A stretch of DNA of 64,000 nucleotides from Pseudomonadota bacterium. Its GTDB lineage: Bacteria; Myxococcota_A; Polyangia; Polyangiales; Polyangiaceae. The stretch lies in assembly GCA_023423895.1 (NCBI GenBank), contig JAFAER010000021.1, forward strand, positions 124,001-188,000. The letters are read 5' to 3'. The stretch's first letter is position 1, and every line of letters starts with the position of its first letter. Below, in pieces: positions 49,817 through 57,938 of the stretch. Both the position numbers and the translations under genes were made by a program. Below the pieces are notes generated by a model that was not told the origin of the DNA, searched no databases, and saw nothing but the letters and a program-made list of their open reading frames with translations.

Positions 49817-51610
49817 TCAGCGCACGACCGGGACCTTCACGTCGTTGACCGGTCGGCTGCCCATGCCGCCCGCATAGCCGTAGCTCGCCGTGAAGCCCAT
49901 GCCCCAGACGGAGACCGAGAACGGGCCGTTGCTGCGGGCCTCGTGGCGGCCGTAGCCACACTCGCCAGTGCCGACGGTTTGCGGGCGCGACTCCTTCGTC
50001 GTCTGGACCCACGCGATCTCGTATTCGCCGGAGGTCCCGACAGGCAGGAAGCCCGTGACCGGGCCGGCCGCGCAAGCGAGCTCGACGTCCTGGAAGCCGG
50101 CTTGCGTCCGGCGCCGCACGATCGTGAGGTTCGTCTCGGGGTAGGTGTAATCCGCAAAGAAGACGTAGCGATCGAGGAACTGTTCGCTCGGGACGAGGTT
50201 CACGAACTCCGGATCGCCGATCGTCGGGATGCCTTGGCGGCCGTAGAAGAGCGCGCCCGTCATGTACACGGCGGCATGGAACGGATGGGCTGCGTCCTGG
50301 CTCTTCACGACCGCGAGCGAGCTCGTCATGAACGACGCGACCTGTCCGGCTGCGAGCGTCTCGGGAGCGCCAGGCGGACGGGACGGATCCCACGTGAGCG
50401 TCGTGCCGTCGACGGCGCCGACGAGGCTGTACGCGACCTCCTCGCGTGCGCCGGCGGTCACATCGCCGATGCGAGGACGGTACGGCGCGAGGACGTATTC
50501 GCTGCCCCACTGTTCGACGGGAGGCAGTTGTTGCTGCGTGATGTCACACGCTCCGATCCCGGCAGGAAGGAACGCACACTGCGCGCCGCCGAAGACGCCG
50601 ATGGGCTTCGTCGACTCGATGGCGCTCCCTGCGAGGTCGGCATGCTGGGCGATCTGGAGTGCCTGCCCGCGCGCGAGCGTCCACTTCGTCGGAACGCCGA
50701 GGGCGGTGCCGGGCAGGTCGATGCCGTCGAGGATGTCGGCCTTCGGATCGATCCAGACGTCGGTGCCGTCCTCCCGGGCGACGATCTGCAGCAGGCGCGG
50801 CGCGCCGGGATCGGCGTGCGCCGTCGTGATCGCGACGTAGTTCGTCGACCACGCCGACGCCGGCAGAAGGAGCGTCGCCGTGGGGACGAACGTGGATGCG
50901 CCTCCGTACGGGAAGATCGAATAGGCGGTCACCGGAGCATCGGCGATCAGCCGAAAGGCACGCGTGCGCGCCGTGCCGTGCTGGATCGGCTCACCCTCGA
51001 AGGCCGGCTCGACCCCGGTCGGGCACGGCGCGTAGAACTGGGTGTCCGGCAACGAAGGTGTCTGCGAGAGGAAGACGATCCCGACCTCGCCCGGCGGGAG
51101 CGGTCCGGTCAGCCGCTCGTAGGTGGTGTCCGGTCCGCCGTTCCGCGCGATGTAGATCGATCGCGACACATCGAGCGGACCCGAGCCGAGCTCGGCAGTG
51201 ATGGTGATGTCGCGGTCCCAGGTGTTCGCGATCATCGCGGCGAAACAGGAGCCGCGCCCGTGCTCCACCTCGTCGGTCGGCGGCATCGTCCAGAACTCGC
51301 AGCCCGACGAGCCTTTGGAGAGCATCGCGCTCGTGCACGCGTCCACGCAGCGGCCGTCGCCGCAGCCCTGGTCGGGGCCGCATGTCTCGACGACCTCGTC
51401 CGAACATGCGGCGAGCACCTTCTTCAGGTCGCGCGAGCAGCGAAGGCCCGCGCATGCGTCTGGCTGCGCGTCGCCGGCGTCGGCGAAGGAAGGAGTGTCG
51501 GACGGCCCGAACTCGCCGCGCCGGCTGGAGCAGGCGAACGCGAAGGCGAGCAGGAGGGCTGCGCCTGCAAGCGGCGCGGTGACGAGAGCGGAGCGTCGGG
51601 GAGCGGTCAT
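49817..51610 (-). CDS. IgGFc-binding-type lipoprotein
   Basis: The last gene of the minus-strand operon, 597 residues. Signal peptide with lipobox AFAC (Cys27), an acidic linker, a Cys-rich part (CAGLRCSRDLKKVLAACSDE, CGPDQGCGDGRC), and a large beta domain of the IgGFc-binding N-terminal type: DVSRSIYIARNGG, TAYSIFPYGGASTF, LLLPASAWSTNYVAIT, PIGVFGGAQCAFLP, QQLPPVEQWGSEYVLAP and FVNLVPSEQFLDRYVFFADYTY. Family members occur on the surface of bacteria and in mucus proteins and bind other proteins. It starts 18 bp after the RCC1 gene stop. Ligand unknown. Confidence 0.85.
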   Translation of the reverse strand: MTAPRRSALVTAPLAGAALLLAFAFACSSRRGEFGPSDTPSFADAGDAQPDACAGLRCSRDLKKVLAACSDEVVETCGPDQGCGDGRCVDACTSAMLSKGSSGCEFWTMPPTDEVEHGRGSCFAAMIANTWDRDITITAELGSGPLDVSRSIYIARNGGPDTTYERLTGPLPPGEVGIVFLSQTPSLPDTQFYAPCPTGVEPAFEGEPIQHGTARTRAFRLIADAPVTAYSIFPYGGASTFVPTATLLLPASAWSTNYVAITTAHADPGAPRLLQIVAREDGTDVWIDPKADILDGIDLPGTALGVPTKWTLARGQALQIAQHADLAGSAIESTKPIGVFGGAQCAFLPAGIGACDITQQQLPPVEQWGSEYVLAPYRPRIGDVTAGAREEVAYSLVGAVDGTTLTWDPSRPPGAPETLAAGQVASFMTSSLAVVKSQDAAHPFHAAVYMTGALFYGRQGIPTIGDPEFVNLVPSEQFLDRYVFFADYTYPETNLTIVRRRTQAGFQDVELACAAGPVTGFLPVGTSGEYEIAWVQTTKESRPQTVGTGECGYGRHEARSNGPFSVSVWGMGFTASYGYAGGMGSRPVNDVKVPVVR

Positions 51611-51628
51611 CGCAACTACGTCCAGGGC

Positions 51629-52945
51629 TCAGAAATCGACGCGCAGGGGCGTGAGGTGGACAGCGTCGTCGCGCGTGCGTTGTCCGAGCTCGCCACGCGA
51701 GTTGCTACCCCAGCACTCGACGCTGCCGTCGCGAACGAGCGCGCACGTGGCGCGATCGGTGACGACGACCTGGATCGCCTCGTGCTCGAAGACGCTCGCG
51801 GCCGTGAAGCGCGCCGTGCTGCCGGAGATCGTGCCGGTGCCGAGCTGCCCGGCGGAATCGTCGCCGCAGCATTGGATCGAGCCGTCCGTCATTCGCACGC
51901 ACGTGTTGCCGTACGAGACGGCGAGGCGTTGCGGGTAAGCACTGCCGACGGTCGACGTAGGCAGCGGCAGCCGGGAATCATCTGGCAGCCCCGAGCAGAG
52001 AGCGCCCTGGTGGTTTCGGCCCCAGCAGTGAACGACCGCGCCGGCGATCGCGCACGTGTGATCGGGGCCGGTCGCGATCCCGGTGACGTCGGTCAGGCCA
52101 GGCAGCGCGAAAGGAACCGGGTCGGGATCGAGCGAGCCTTCGCGACCCGAGACCTTGCCCCAGCCGACGAGCGCGCCGAGGCCGGTGAGCGCGAAGGAGC
52201 TATGACGTCCGAGGCCGATGCGCGTTGCGGGCAAGCCACCCGCGGGCAACAGCCCCGGACCCGCAACGCGTTCGTCCGTCGTCCTCCCGAGCTGCAGTCG
52301 CTCGTTCGCGCCCCAGCACCAGACGTCGCCCGACGCGAGCAGCGCGCAAACGGTGCGAGGTCCCACGTCGACCCGCGTGACCGATCCGGTGACGTCGACC
52401 GGCTCGGGCGCATAGTGTGGAAGATCGTCGACGTTCGGCGGATCGACGGCGAGACCGAGCTGACCTTCTTCGTTCGCGCCCCAGCAGAGCGCTTTGCCGT
52501 CGGCGAGGCGCGCGCAGGTCGTCCGTCCGGCGGCGCTGATCTGCGTGACGTCTTCGAGTCCGAGAACCGTGAGCGGACCGGGACCCGGAATTTCCCCGCC
52601 GTCGGCTTCACCCGCTCCGAGCTCGCCCATCATTCCTTCGCCCCAGCAGCGTGCAGTGCCGTCGCTCATGCGCGCGCACACGTGGCTTGCACCTGCCGCG
52701 AGCTCGACGGCGCACGGCTCTACCGCGCACGTGACGGGCTGATCGGCGGGCTCGAACGGTGGCCGCGCATCCGCGGCGGCATCTTCAGGGGCACCGGAGT
52801 CCACGACGTTGCCGTCGTGACCTGCGTCGGGAGGAGGCTCGAAGTTGGGACGTTGGTCGGAGTCACCGCAGGCGGTGGCGGCGAGCACGAGCCCGAGGGC
52901 TCCCGCGACGGCCGAAGAGAGGAGCAGCGGATGGCGTCGAGTCAT
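51629..52945 (-). CDS. RCC1-repeat propeller lipoprotein
   Basis: The 438-residue lipoprotein (lipobox ATAC, Cys26) has an acidic Pro/Asp linker and seven RCC1-type repeats: CWGEGMMGELGAG, CWGANEEGQLGLA, CWGANERLQLGRT, GWGKVSG, CWGRNHQGALCSG, CCGDDSAGQLGTG and CWGSNSRGELGQ. Seven repeats make one closed propeller. The extra Cys in most repeats could form disulfides between blades, as expected outside the cell. RCC1 propellers bind proteins; no enzyme activity is expected. The ATG at 52945 lies 8 bp after the propeller B stop. Confidence 0.88.
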   Translation of the reverse strand: MTRRHPLLLSSAVAGALGLVLAATACGDSDQRPNFEPPPDAGHDGNVVDSGAPEDAAADARPPFEPADQPVTCAVEPCAVELAAGASHVCARMSDGTARCWGEGMMGELGAGEADGGEIPGPGPLTVLGLEDVTQISAAGRTTCARLADGKALCWGANEEGQLGLAVDPPNVDDLPHYAPEPVDVTGSVTRVDVGPRTVCALLASGDVWCWGANERLQLGRTTDERVAGPGLLPAGGLPATRIGLGRHSSFALTGLGALVGWGKVSGREGSLDPDPVPFALPGLTDVTGIATGPDHTCAIAGAVVHCWGRNHQGALCSGLPDDSRLPLPTSTVGSAYPQRLAVSYGNTCVRMTDGSIQCCGDDSAGQLGTGTISGSTARFTAASVFEHEAIQVVVTDRATCALVRDGSVECWGSNSRGELGQRTRDDAVHLTPLRVDF

Positions 52946-52953
52946 GAGTGCAT

Positions 52954-54159
52954 TCACTTGGTCGAGGGCCGCTTGTGGAGCGCGATCCGATCGCCGACGA
53001 ACCAGAGGTCGTCGGCCGCGCGCGCCCACACGGCGTAGAACGCGTTCGTGACCGGGACCTTGCCGACGACGATGCGAGGCAGCGACCACGATGTACCGTC
53101 CCAGTGGCGCAGACGTCCGAAGTCTCCCGCGAGCCAGACGTCGCTCGAGGACGGGCCCCACACGGCATGGAGGTGAGAGGGCTGCACGCGGAACGTCGTC
53201 TCTTCCCAGACGAGCGAGGAGCCTCCGTCGGGATCGTCGTTCCCGCGGAGATACGCGCCCGCGTGATCGACGACCCCCAGCACGATGACGTCACCGCTGA
53301 TCGTGGCTCCGCCCGTCATCGTTTGGACGTGCGTCGGGCCGCCACCTCGATCGAGTACCGGGAGCGACACCTCCGAGAACGTGTCGGCGCCCGGCGGGCG
53401 GTGGAGAAGGACGCCGCGATACAGCTGCACCCAAGGATTTTCGGCGAACGTCCCGCCGATCCAGACATCGCCCTGAGCGGTCGTCCAGACGGTCTCGAGC
53501 GTGGTCATGTCGGCCGCGGACTCGGCGGTCCAGCCGGCTCCGGGCTCCGAGGACGGGCCGGAGAAGTGGAGGACACGTCCTTCGATCTCGGGAGGGAACA
53601 CGTCGGTGTTCGAACGTCCGCCGACCGCCCAGATGTCCGTGGCGGTCCGGCCCGCGATCGCGCGGAGCGGAACGCCATCGAGACCCGGCACCGGCACCGC
53701 CGTCCAGGTGAGGTCATCCGAGCTCGCGCCTTGGCCGTGAAGCAGCCCGATCGTGCCGACCGCCCAGATGTCCGTTGCGCTGCTTCCCCAGATCCCGAAG
53801 AGCGGGCCCGCATTCGAGTGGCGGATCTTCCAGGTCGTCCCGTCCCAGCGAAGGATGTTGCCCTGCTCACTGACGGCCCAGACGACGCCTTGATCGTCAC
53901 CCCAAACACCGCGAAGCACCTGCCCATCCGGCAGCACCGTGTGACAGAAATCGTCCGCGGTGCAGCGTACGAGCTCGCCTGCATCGGGCCCTGCATCTTC
54001 TTCGTCGTTCGGCCGATTCGCATCGAGCGATGCGTCAGCATCGGCGCCGCCGTCGACGTCGGGCGCCGGCGTCTCAGCTTCGGACGAATCGCATGCGGCC
54101 GCGCCCATGGCGAACGCGATCACCGCTCCAAAGGTCGCTGCGAGCCATACGCGCGTCAC
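52954..54159 (-). CDS. WG-type beta-propeller lipoprotein B
   Basis: The 401-residue lipoprotein starts MTRVWLAATFGAVIAFAMG, lipobox GAAC (Cys23), with a linker rich in Asp/Ala. The body has repeats of the form xxWGxxxxDVWxxG: GVWGDDQGVVWAVS, GIWGSSATDIWAVG, AIAGRTATDIWAVG, GDVWIGGTFAEN, AVWGPSSSDVWLAG and AVWARAADDLWFVG. This is a six- or seven-bladed propeller. Its start overlaps the stop of propeller A (ATGA). It is a paralogue of A, more diverged. Binding role unknown. Confidence 0.83.
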   Translation of the reverse strand: MTRVWLAATFGAVIAFAMGAAACDSSEAETPAPDVDGGADADASLDANRPNDEEDAGPDAGELVRCTADDFCHTVLPDGQVLRGVWGDDQGVVWAVSEQGNILRWDGTTWKIRHSNAGPLFGIWGSSATDIWAVGTIGLLHGQGASSDDLTWTAVPVPGLDGVPLRAIAGRTATDIWAVGGRSNTDVFPPEIEGRVLHFSGPSSEPGAGWTAESAADMTTLETVWTTAQGDVWIGGTFAENPWVQLYRGVLLHRPPGADTFSEVSLPVLDRGGGPTHVQTMTGGATISGDVIVLGVVDHAGAYLRGNDDPDGGSSLVWEETTFRVQPSHLHAVWGPSSSDVWLAGDFGRLRHWDGTSWSLPRIVVGKVPVTNAFYAVWARAADDLWFVGDRIALHKRPSTK

Positions 54160-55370
54160 GGAGCACCTCCGCTCTTCTTGCCGGTGAAGTGGAGCACGCC
54201 GCGATCGCCGACTGCCCAGACGTCGTCCGACCCGCTGCCCCAGATCGCGTGCAGATCCGGCCTCGGCCCCGCAGGGAATACTGCCGTCGAGATCGCCCAG
54301 GCCGTGCCGTCGAAGTGGAGCACCGTGCCTGCATCGCCGACGGCCCAGATGTCATCGGACGCAGCGCCCCAGAGCCCGCGAAGATGTTCGTTCGTGGGCG
54401 ACGCGACGGCCTCCCAGCGATCTGCGCCGCTCCGGACCCGGCGAATGGTTCCTTGCCGGCCGACGGCCCAGACGTCTCCGCCCTTGGTCCCCCACACTGC
54501 GTGGAGGATCGCGTTCGACTGCGTGTCGTGCTCGGTCCACGACGGTACGTCGCCGCCGTCGCTCCCCGTCGTGTGGAATGCGCGTCCCCGAGTGAGAACG
54601 GACTGCGAGCCGTCCTCGTCGAAGACGATCTCGTCGTTGCCGCCGACGGCCCACACATCGTCGGGGCCGCTGCCCCAGAAGCTTCGGATCGCGACGCGAT
54701 CCGTCCGCTTGCCGAGGAACATGTTCTCCCAAGGGACGCCGCTCGCGGCCGAGCCGGTGCGCCACCCGTGCGCGTGCTCGTAGTTGTCCCAGTCGATCGG
54801 GATGGCCTCGCCTCCGAGCCACACGTCCGAATCGGACGTGCCCCAGACCGCGTGGGTAAGCGTCGTCACGTGCGTCACCACTTGCGGGATCTCGGGCGCA
54901 ACGTCGAACGTGGCCGTCCCGCTCGAATACCCCGCGCCGTGGAGCACGAGCGTCGGGGTGCTGACGATCCACACGTCCGAGGGGCCACTTCCCCAGACAC
55001 CGCGAAGCGTCTGGTTGGTCCCGGACGGGATCGGCTTCCACTCCGCTCCGTCGAAGTGAACGATCGTCCCGGTCGTGCCGACCGCCCACACGTCGGTCTT
55101 GCCGGAGCCCCAGATCGCGGTGAGCGCATGACGCGGATCGATCCCACTCGAGACGACCGGACACCAGTCGACAGCGTCGCAACCGAGCGGGCCGGCATCG
55201 GCGTCCGGTCTCGCATCGGGGCCGGGCTCCGGGACCTTGTCGTTGCCAGCGTCTTCGCGCAGCGGTTCGTTGTTCGCGCCCGAGTCGGCGCAGCTCGCGA
55301 AGACGAAGAGCGCGGTCGCGAGCGAAAGGCAGCCGGCGAGCGTTGGAAACACGTGAGGGGTGGCGATCAT
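54156..55370 (-). CDS. WG-type beta-propeller lipoprotein A
   Basis: The 404-residue lipoprotein (lipobox FASC, Cys27) has seven clear repeats: AIWGSGKTDVWAVG, GVWGSGPSDVWIVS, AVWGTSDSDVWLGG, SFWGSGPDDVWAVG, AVWGTKGGDVWAVG, GLWGAASDDIWAVG and AIWGSGSDDVWAVG, one per blade. The repeats are more alike than in B, suggesting recent expansion. Start overlaps the stop of the Cys-rich gene (ATGA), and its own stop overlaps B's start. Function unknown, probably a surface adhesin or scaffold. Confidence 0.86.
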   Translation of the reverse strand: MIATPHVFPTLAGCLSLATALFVFASCADSGANNEPLREDAGNDKVPEPGPDARPDADAGPLGCDAVDWCPVVSSGIDPRHALTAIWGSGKTDVWAVGTTGTIVHFDGAEWKPIPSGTNQTLRGVWGSGPSDVWIVSTPTLVLHGAGYSSGTATFDVAPEIPQVVTHVTTLTHAVWGTSDSDVWLGGEAIPIDWDNYEHAHGWRTGSAASGVPWENMFLGKRTDRVAIRSFWGSGPDDVWAVGGNDEIVFDEDGSQSVLTRGRAFHTTGSDGGDVPSWTEHDTQSNAILHAVWGTKGGDVWAVGRQGTIRRVRSGADRWEAVASPTNEHLRGLWGAASDDIWAVGDAGTVLHFDGTAWAISTAVFPAGPRPDLHAIWGSGSDDVWAVGDRGVLHFTGKKSGGAP

Positions 55371-56608
55371 CGCGGGGGACCTCCGCCGTCGCATTCGACC
55401 TCGAGGCAGACGCCGCCGACGCACGGCTGTCCGGCGGCTGTGTTGCAACGCTTGCCGCACGCGCCGCAGTTCGCGCCGTGGGCCATCAAGTTCGTCTCGC
55501 ATCCGTCGAGCGGGTTGTCGTTGCAGTCAGCCCAGCCCGCCATGCAGTCGTAGGCGCACATGCCTTTCTTGCACGAGACGACCTGGTGCTTGGCCTCCTC
55601 GGGGCTGGCGCCGGGCTCGACGTAGCCGGGGCAGCGATAGCCGCACGCCCCGCAATGTTCCGGGGAGTTCGCGAGGTCACCGCAGATCGGGAAGTCCTCC
55701 GTCCCGCAGAGCGTCTCGTTCGGCTTGCAGATGCACTGTGCGATTCCGTCGACCTCACGGCAAAGCTGACCGGGGCTGCACTTGACCGCGCAGCCTCCGC
55801 AATTCTCCGGATCCTGCGCGGAAGGGCCGATGTTGACCTCGCAGCCGTCGGAGTTTGGCTCCTCGAGGTCGTTGTTGCAGTCGGCCCAGACCGTGTGCTG
55901 GTCGCCGGTGCAGCGCAGCTTCTCGCAGAGTCCGTCGACGCAGCCATAATGGGAGTTGGGCGGCGGTGCAGCGCCGTCCGGCGCCGTGCAGGGGTTCTCG
56001 CACCCGCCACAGTGCGCGTTGGTGCTCTGCAGGTCGACGCACGTGCCGTTGCACTCGGTGAGGCCGGTGGGGCACCCGCACGTGCCTAGGCGGCACTCCA
56101 CGCCGGGCGCGCAGGCGTTCCCGCACGTACCGCAGTTCTTCGGATCGTGGAGGATCGAGGTCTCGCACCCGTCTTCGAGGCGGCCGTTGCAGTCCTTGAC
56201 GGTGGAGTCGATGCACTCCGCGACACACTCGGCGTTGACGCACGTCGACTTGAATCCGAGCCAGTCGGAGACCGGGCATTTGTTGCCGCACGCCCCGCAG
56301 TTGTCGTTGTCGGTTCGCAGGTCGTGCTGGCACTTGTAGACGGGCGCGCCGGGATCGCTCGATTCGCACGTCGCGTACGGGTACGGGCACTCGGTGCCGA
56401 GACAGAGAAGTTGCGAAGTGTTCGGCAGTTCGCCGGAGTCGGGCTCCGGCGTGAACGAGGGAGTCGAACCGCTGTCGAGGCCGGGGCGGGTGCCGACGTC
56501 GAGAGACGACTCTGCACATCCTGCCGCGATCGCTGCGCCGCAAGCGAGCGCTCCCGTTGCAACGATGAGTCGCTGGAGCCCACGGCGAAACCGAAGGTCA
56601 CGGAGCAT
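55367..56608 (-). CDS. Cys-rich NCGxCG-repeat lipoprotein
   Basis: The 413-residue lipoprotein (lipobox IAAGC, Cys31) has six repeats of NCGxCGxxC type (NCGACGNKC, NCGTCGNAC, HCGGCENPC, NCGGCAVKC, HCGACGYRC, NCGACGKRC) and three DCNxxxxDGCE motifs. These Cys-rich repeat proteins are typical of Myxococcota and have often been misnamed as tryptophan synthase in annotations. They are probably disulfide-stabilised surface proteins. The ATG has a strong GAAGGAGG site and overlaps the previous gene by 11 bp, so the operon is compact here. Confidence 0.86.
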   Translation of the reverse strand: MLRDLRFRRGLQRLIVATGALACGAAIAAGCAESSLDVGTRPGLDSGSTPSFTPEPDSGELPNTSQLLCLGTECPYPYATCESSDPGAPVYKCQHDLRTDNDNCGACGNKCPVSDWLGFKSTCVNAECVAECIDSTVKDCNGRLEDGCETSILHDPKNCGTCGNACAPGVECRLGTCGCPTGLTECNGTCVDLQSTNAHCGGCENPCTAPDGAAPPPNSHYGCVDGLCEKLRCTGDQHTVWADCNNDLEEPNSDGCEVNIGPSAQDPENCGGCAVKCSPGQLCREVDGIAQCICKPNETLCGTEDFPICGDLANSPEHCGACGYRCPGYVEPGASPEEAKHQVVSCKKGMCAYDCMAGWADCNDNPLDGCETNLMAHGANCGACGKRCNTAAGQPCVGGVCLEVECDGGGPPR

Positions 56609-57347
56609 CGGTGTTGCCTCCTTCGAGCGCGCGCTCGACCGCGGGCAAGAGCAGCCCGTTCGGATATTGCTTTCGGAATGTCGCTGCCCGCGCGCGCGCC
56701 TGATCGCGGTCGCCCATCGCGACGAGCGCCTGGATCCGGAGTCGATCACGCTGCTGCGCGAGCTGTCCGTTCGGGAACCGCGCCTCGTGCTGTGCGAGCT
56801 TCTGGAGTGCTTCGGCGTTCTGCCGTTTCGCGACGGCCGCTCGCGCCGCGTCGATCATCTCGAGCTCTGCTGCGAGGTCCATCGTCGGAGCGTCCGTGGC
56901 CTTCCGCGCCGAGTTGCTCGCGGCCTGCTTCGCAGCAGGCGCAGCGCCAGGGCTGGTTGGCAGGTCCAGCGACGGCAGCGCGTGGACCGAAACGGAGGCG
57001 ACCTCGTCGTCGACGGCGGTCGGCGGTTCGACGACCGGTGCAGCCGTTACGGGCTCGGTGTGCTCGACGACAGCCGGCACGTCGTTCGGTCCGCGCGTCG
57101 AAGCAGCGACGGCTCCCGCCATCGCGACGGCGGCGCATGCGGCGGCGAATGGCGTGGAGATGCCGAGGCGCGCCATGAACGACGCCGCAGGAGACGCCGA
57201 GGTACCCGCGCCAATTTCGCGCTCCACTCGGGCGAGGAGCCGCTCGCAGGCCTCGCGGTCGAACGCCGGATCTTCCGAGTCGCGCCGTCGCGCGCGAGCA
57301 AGCAGCGCGTCGAGCTCCGGATCGAGCGGCTCGAGATCGTTCGTCAT
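56598..57347 (-). CDS. One-TM protein, putative anti-sigma partner
   Basis: The 249-residue protein has a cytoplasmic N-terminal helical part (residues 1-55), one membrane segment (about 66-86, AAACAAVAMAGAVAAST), a Pro/Val/Thr linker and a C-terminal helical repeat (AELEMIDAARAAVAKRQNAEAL, RLRIQALVAMGDRDQARARAA) like a TPR-type domain. It directly follows the ECF sigma gene with a 4-bp overlap, the position of an anti-sigma factor, but it lacks the zinc anti-sigma HxxxCxxC motif. Its anti-sigma role is inferred from gene order and topology. It would tie sigma release to an envelope signal. Confidence 0.72.
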   Translation of the reverse strand: MTNDLEPLDPELDALLARARRRDSEDPAFDREACERLLARVEREIGAGTSASPAASFMARLGISTPFAAACAAVAMAGAVAASTRGPNDVPAVVEHTEPVTAAPVVEPPTAVDDEVASVSVHALPSLDLPTSPGAAPAAKQAASNSARKATDAPTMDLAAELEMIDAARAAVAKRQNAEALQKLAQHEARFPNGQLAQQRDRLRIQALVAMGDRDQARARAATFRKQYPNGLLLPAVERALEGGNTDAP

Positions 57348-57907
57348 CGTGGCCTCCGAGCACGGAGGCGCGTGACCTGCTGGCGGAACTCTTCGCGGGC
57401 GACGCGAAGCCGTGAGTAGACGGTGTTGACGGGGATCGAGAGGGTCTCCGCGATCTCCGTGACAGTGAACTCTTCGATATCGTACATGACGAACACCGGA
57501 CGACGCTGGGGATCGATCCCGTCGAGGGCCGCGAGGACGAGGCGGCGGTCTTGCTCCGCTGCGAGCTCGTCATCGGGAAGCGGGCCGTTGGCGGCCACCT
57601 CTGGAGGAGTCTCCTCGTGGACATGCCGTCGGAGCCGCGCCAGACGTCGATGGGCCGCGGCCGCACGAAGGCAGAAAGCAAAGAGCCAGACGCGGATCGA
57701 TCGCGTCGGGTCATACGTGTCGAGCTTGCGATGGACAGAGACGAAGAGGTCCTGAGCGACGTCCTCGACCTCTCCGTCGCCGACCCCGAGCCTTCTCAGG
57801 CTCGAGCAGACGAAACGAAAGTGATCACGAAATAGCTGCCGGAACTCCGGCTCCTTGCAGGAGCGGTGCTCGACGACGGGGGGAACCAGCACTCCCGAGG
57901 CAGCCAC
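57344..57907 (-). CDS. ECF-type RNA polymerase sigma factor
   Basis: The 187-residue protein has region 2 (FRQLFRDHFRFVCSSLRRLG, EVEDVAQDLFVSVHRKL, SIRVWLFAFCLRAAAAHRR) and region 4 (LAALDGIDPQRRPVFVMYDI, TVTEIAETLSIPVNTVYSRL), the two sigma domains of the ECF group. Regions 1.1 and 3 are absent. It probably directs its own operon and perhaps further envelope genes. Translation of the following gene is coupled (ATGA). An outer-membrane-type gene lies 31 bp upstream on the same strand, so it is likely the second gene of the operon. Confidence 0.92.
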   Translation of the reverse strand: MAASGVLVPPVVEHRSCKEPEFRQLFRDHFRFVCSSLRRLGVGDGEVEDVAQDLFVSVHRKLDTYDPTRSIRVWLFAFCLRAAAAHRRLARLRRHVHEETPPEVAANGPLPDDELAAEQDRRLVLAALDGIDPQRRPVFVMYDIEEFTVTEIAETLSIPVNTVYSRLRVAREEFRQQVTRLRARRPR

Positions 57908-57938
57908 TCTGCGTATTGCCAGCAGCGGCCCAGGTTCG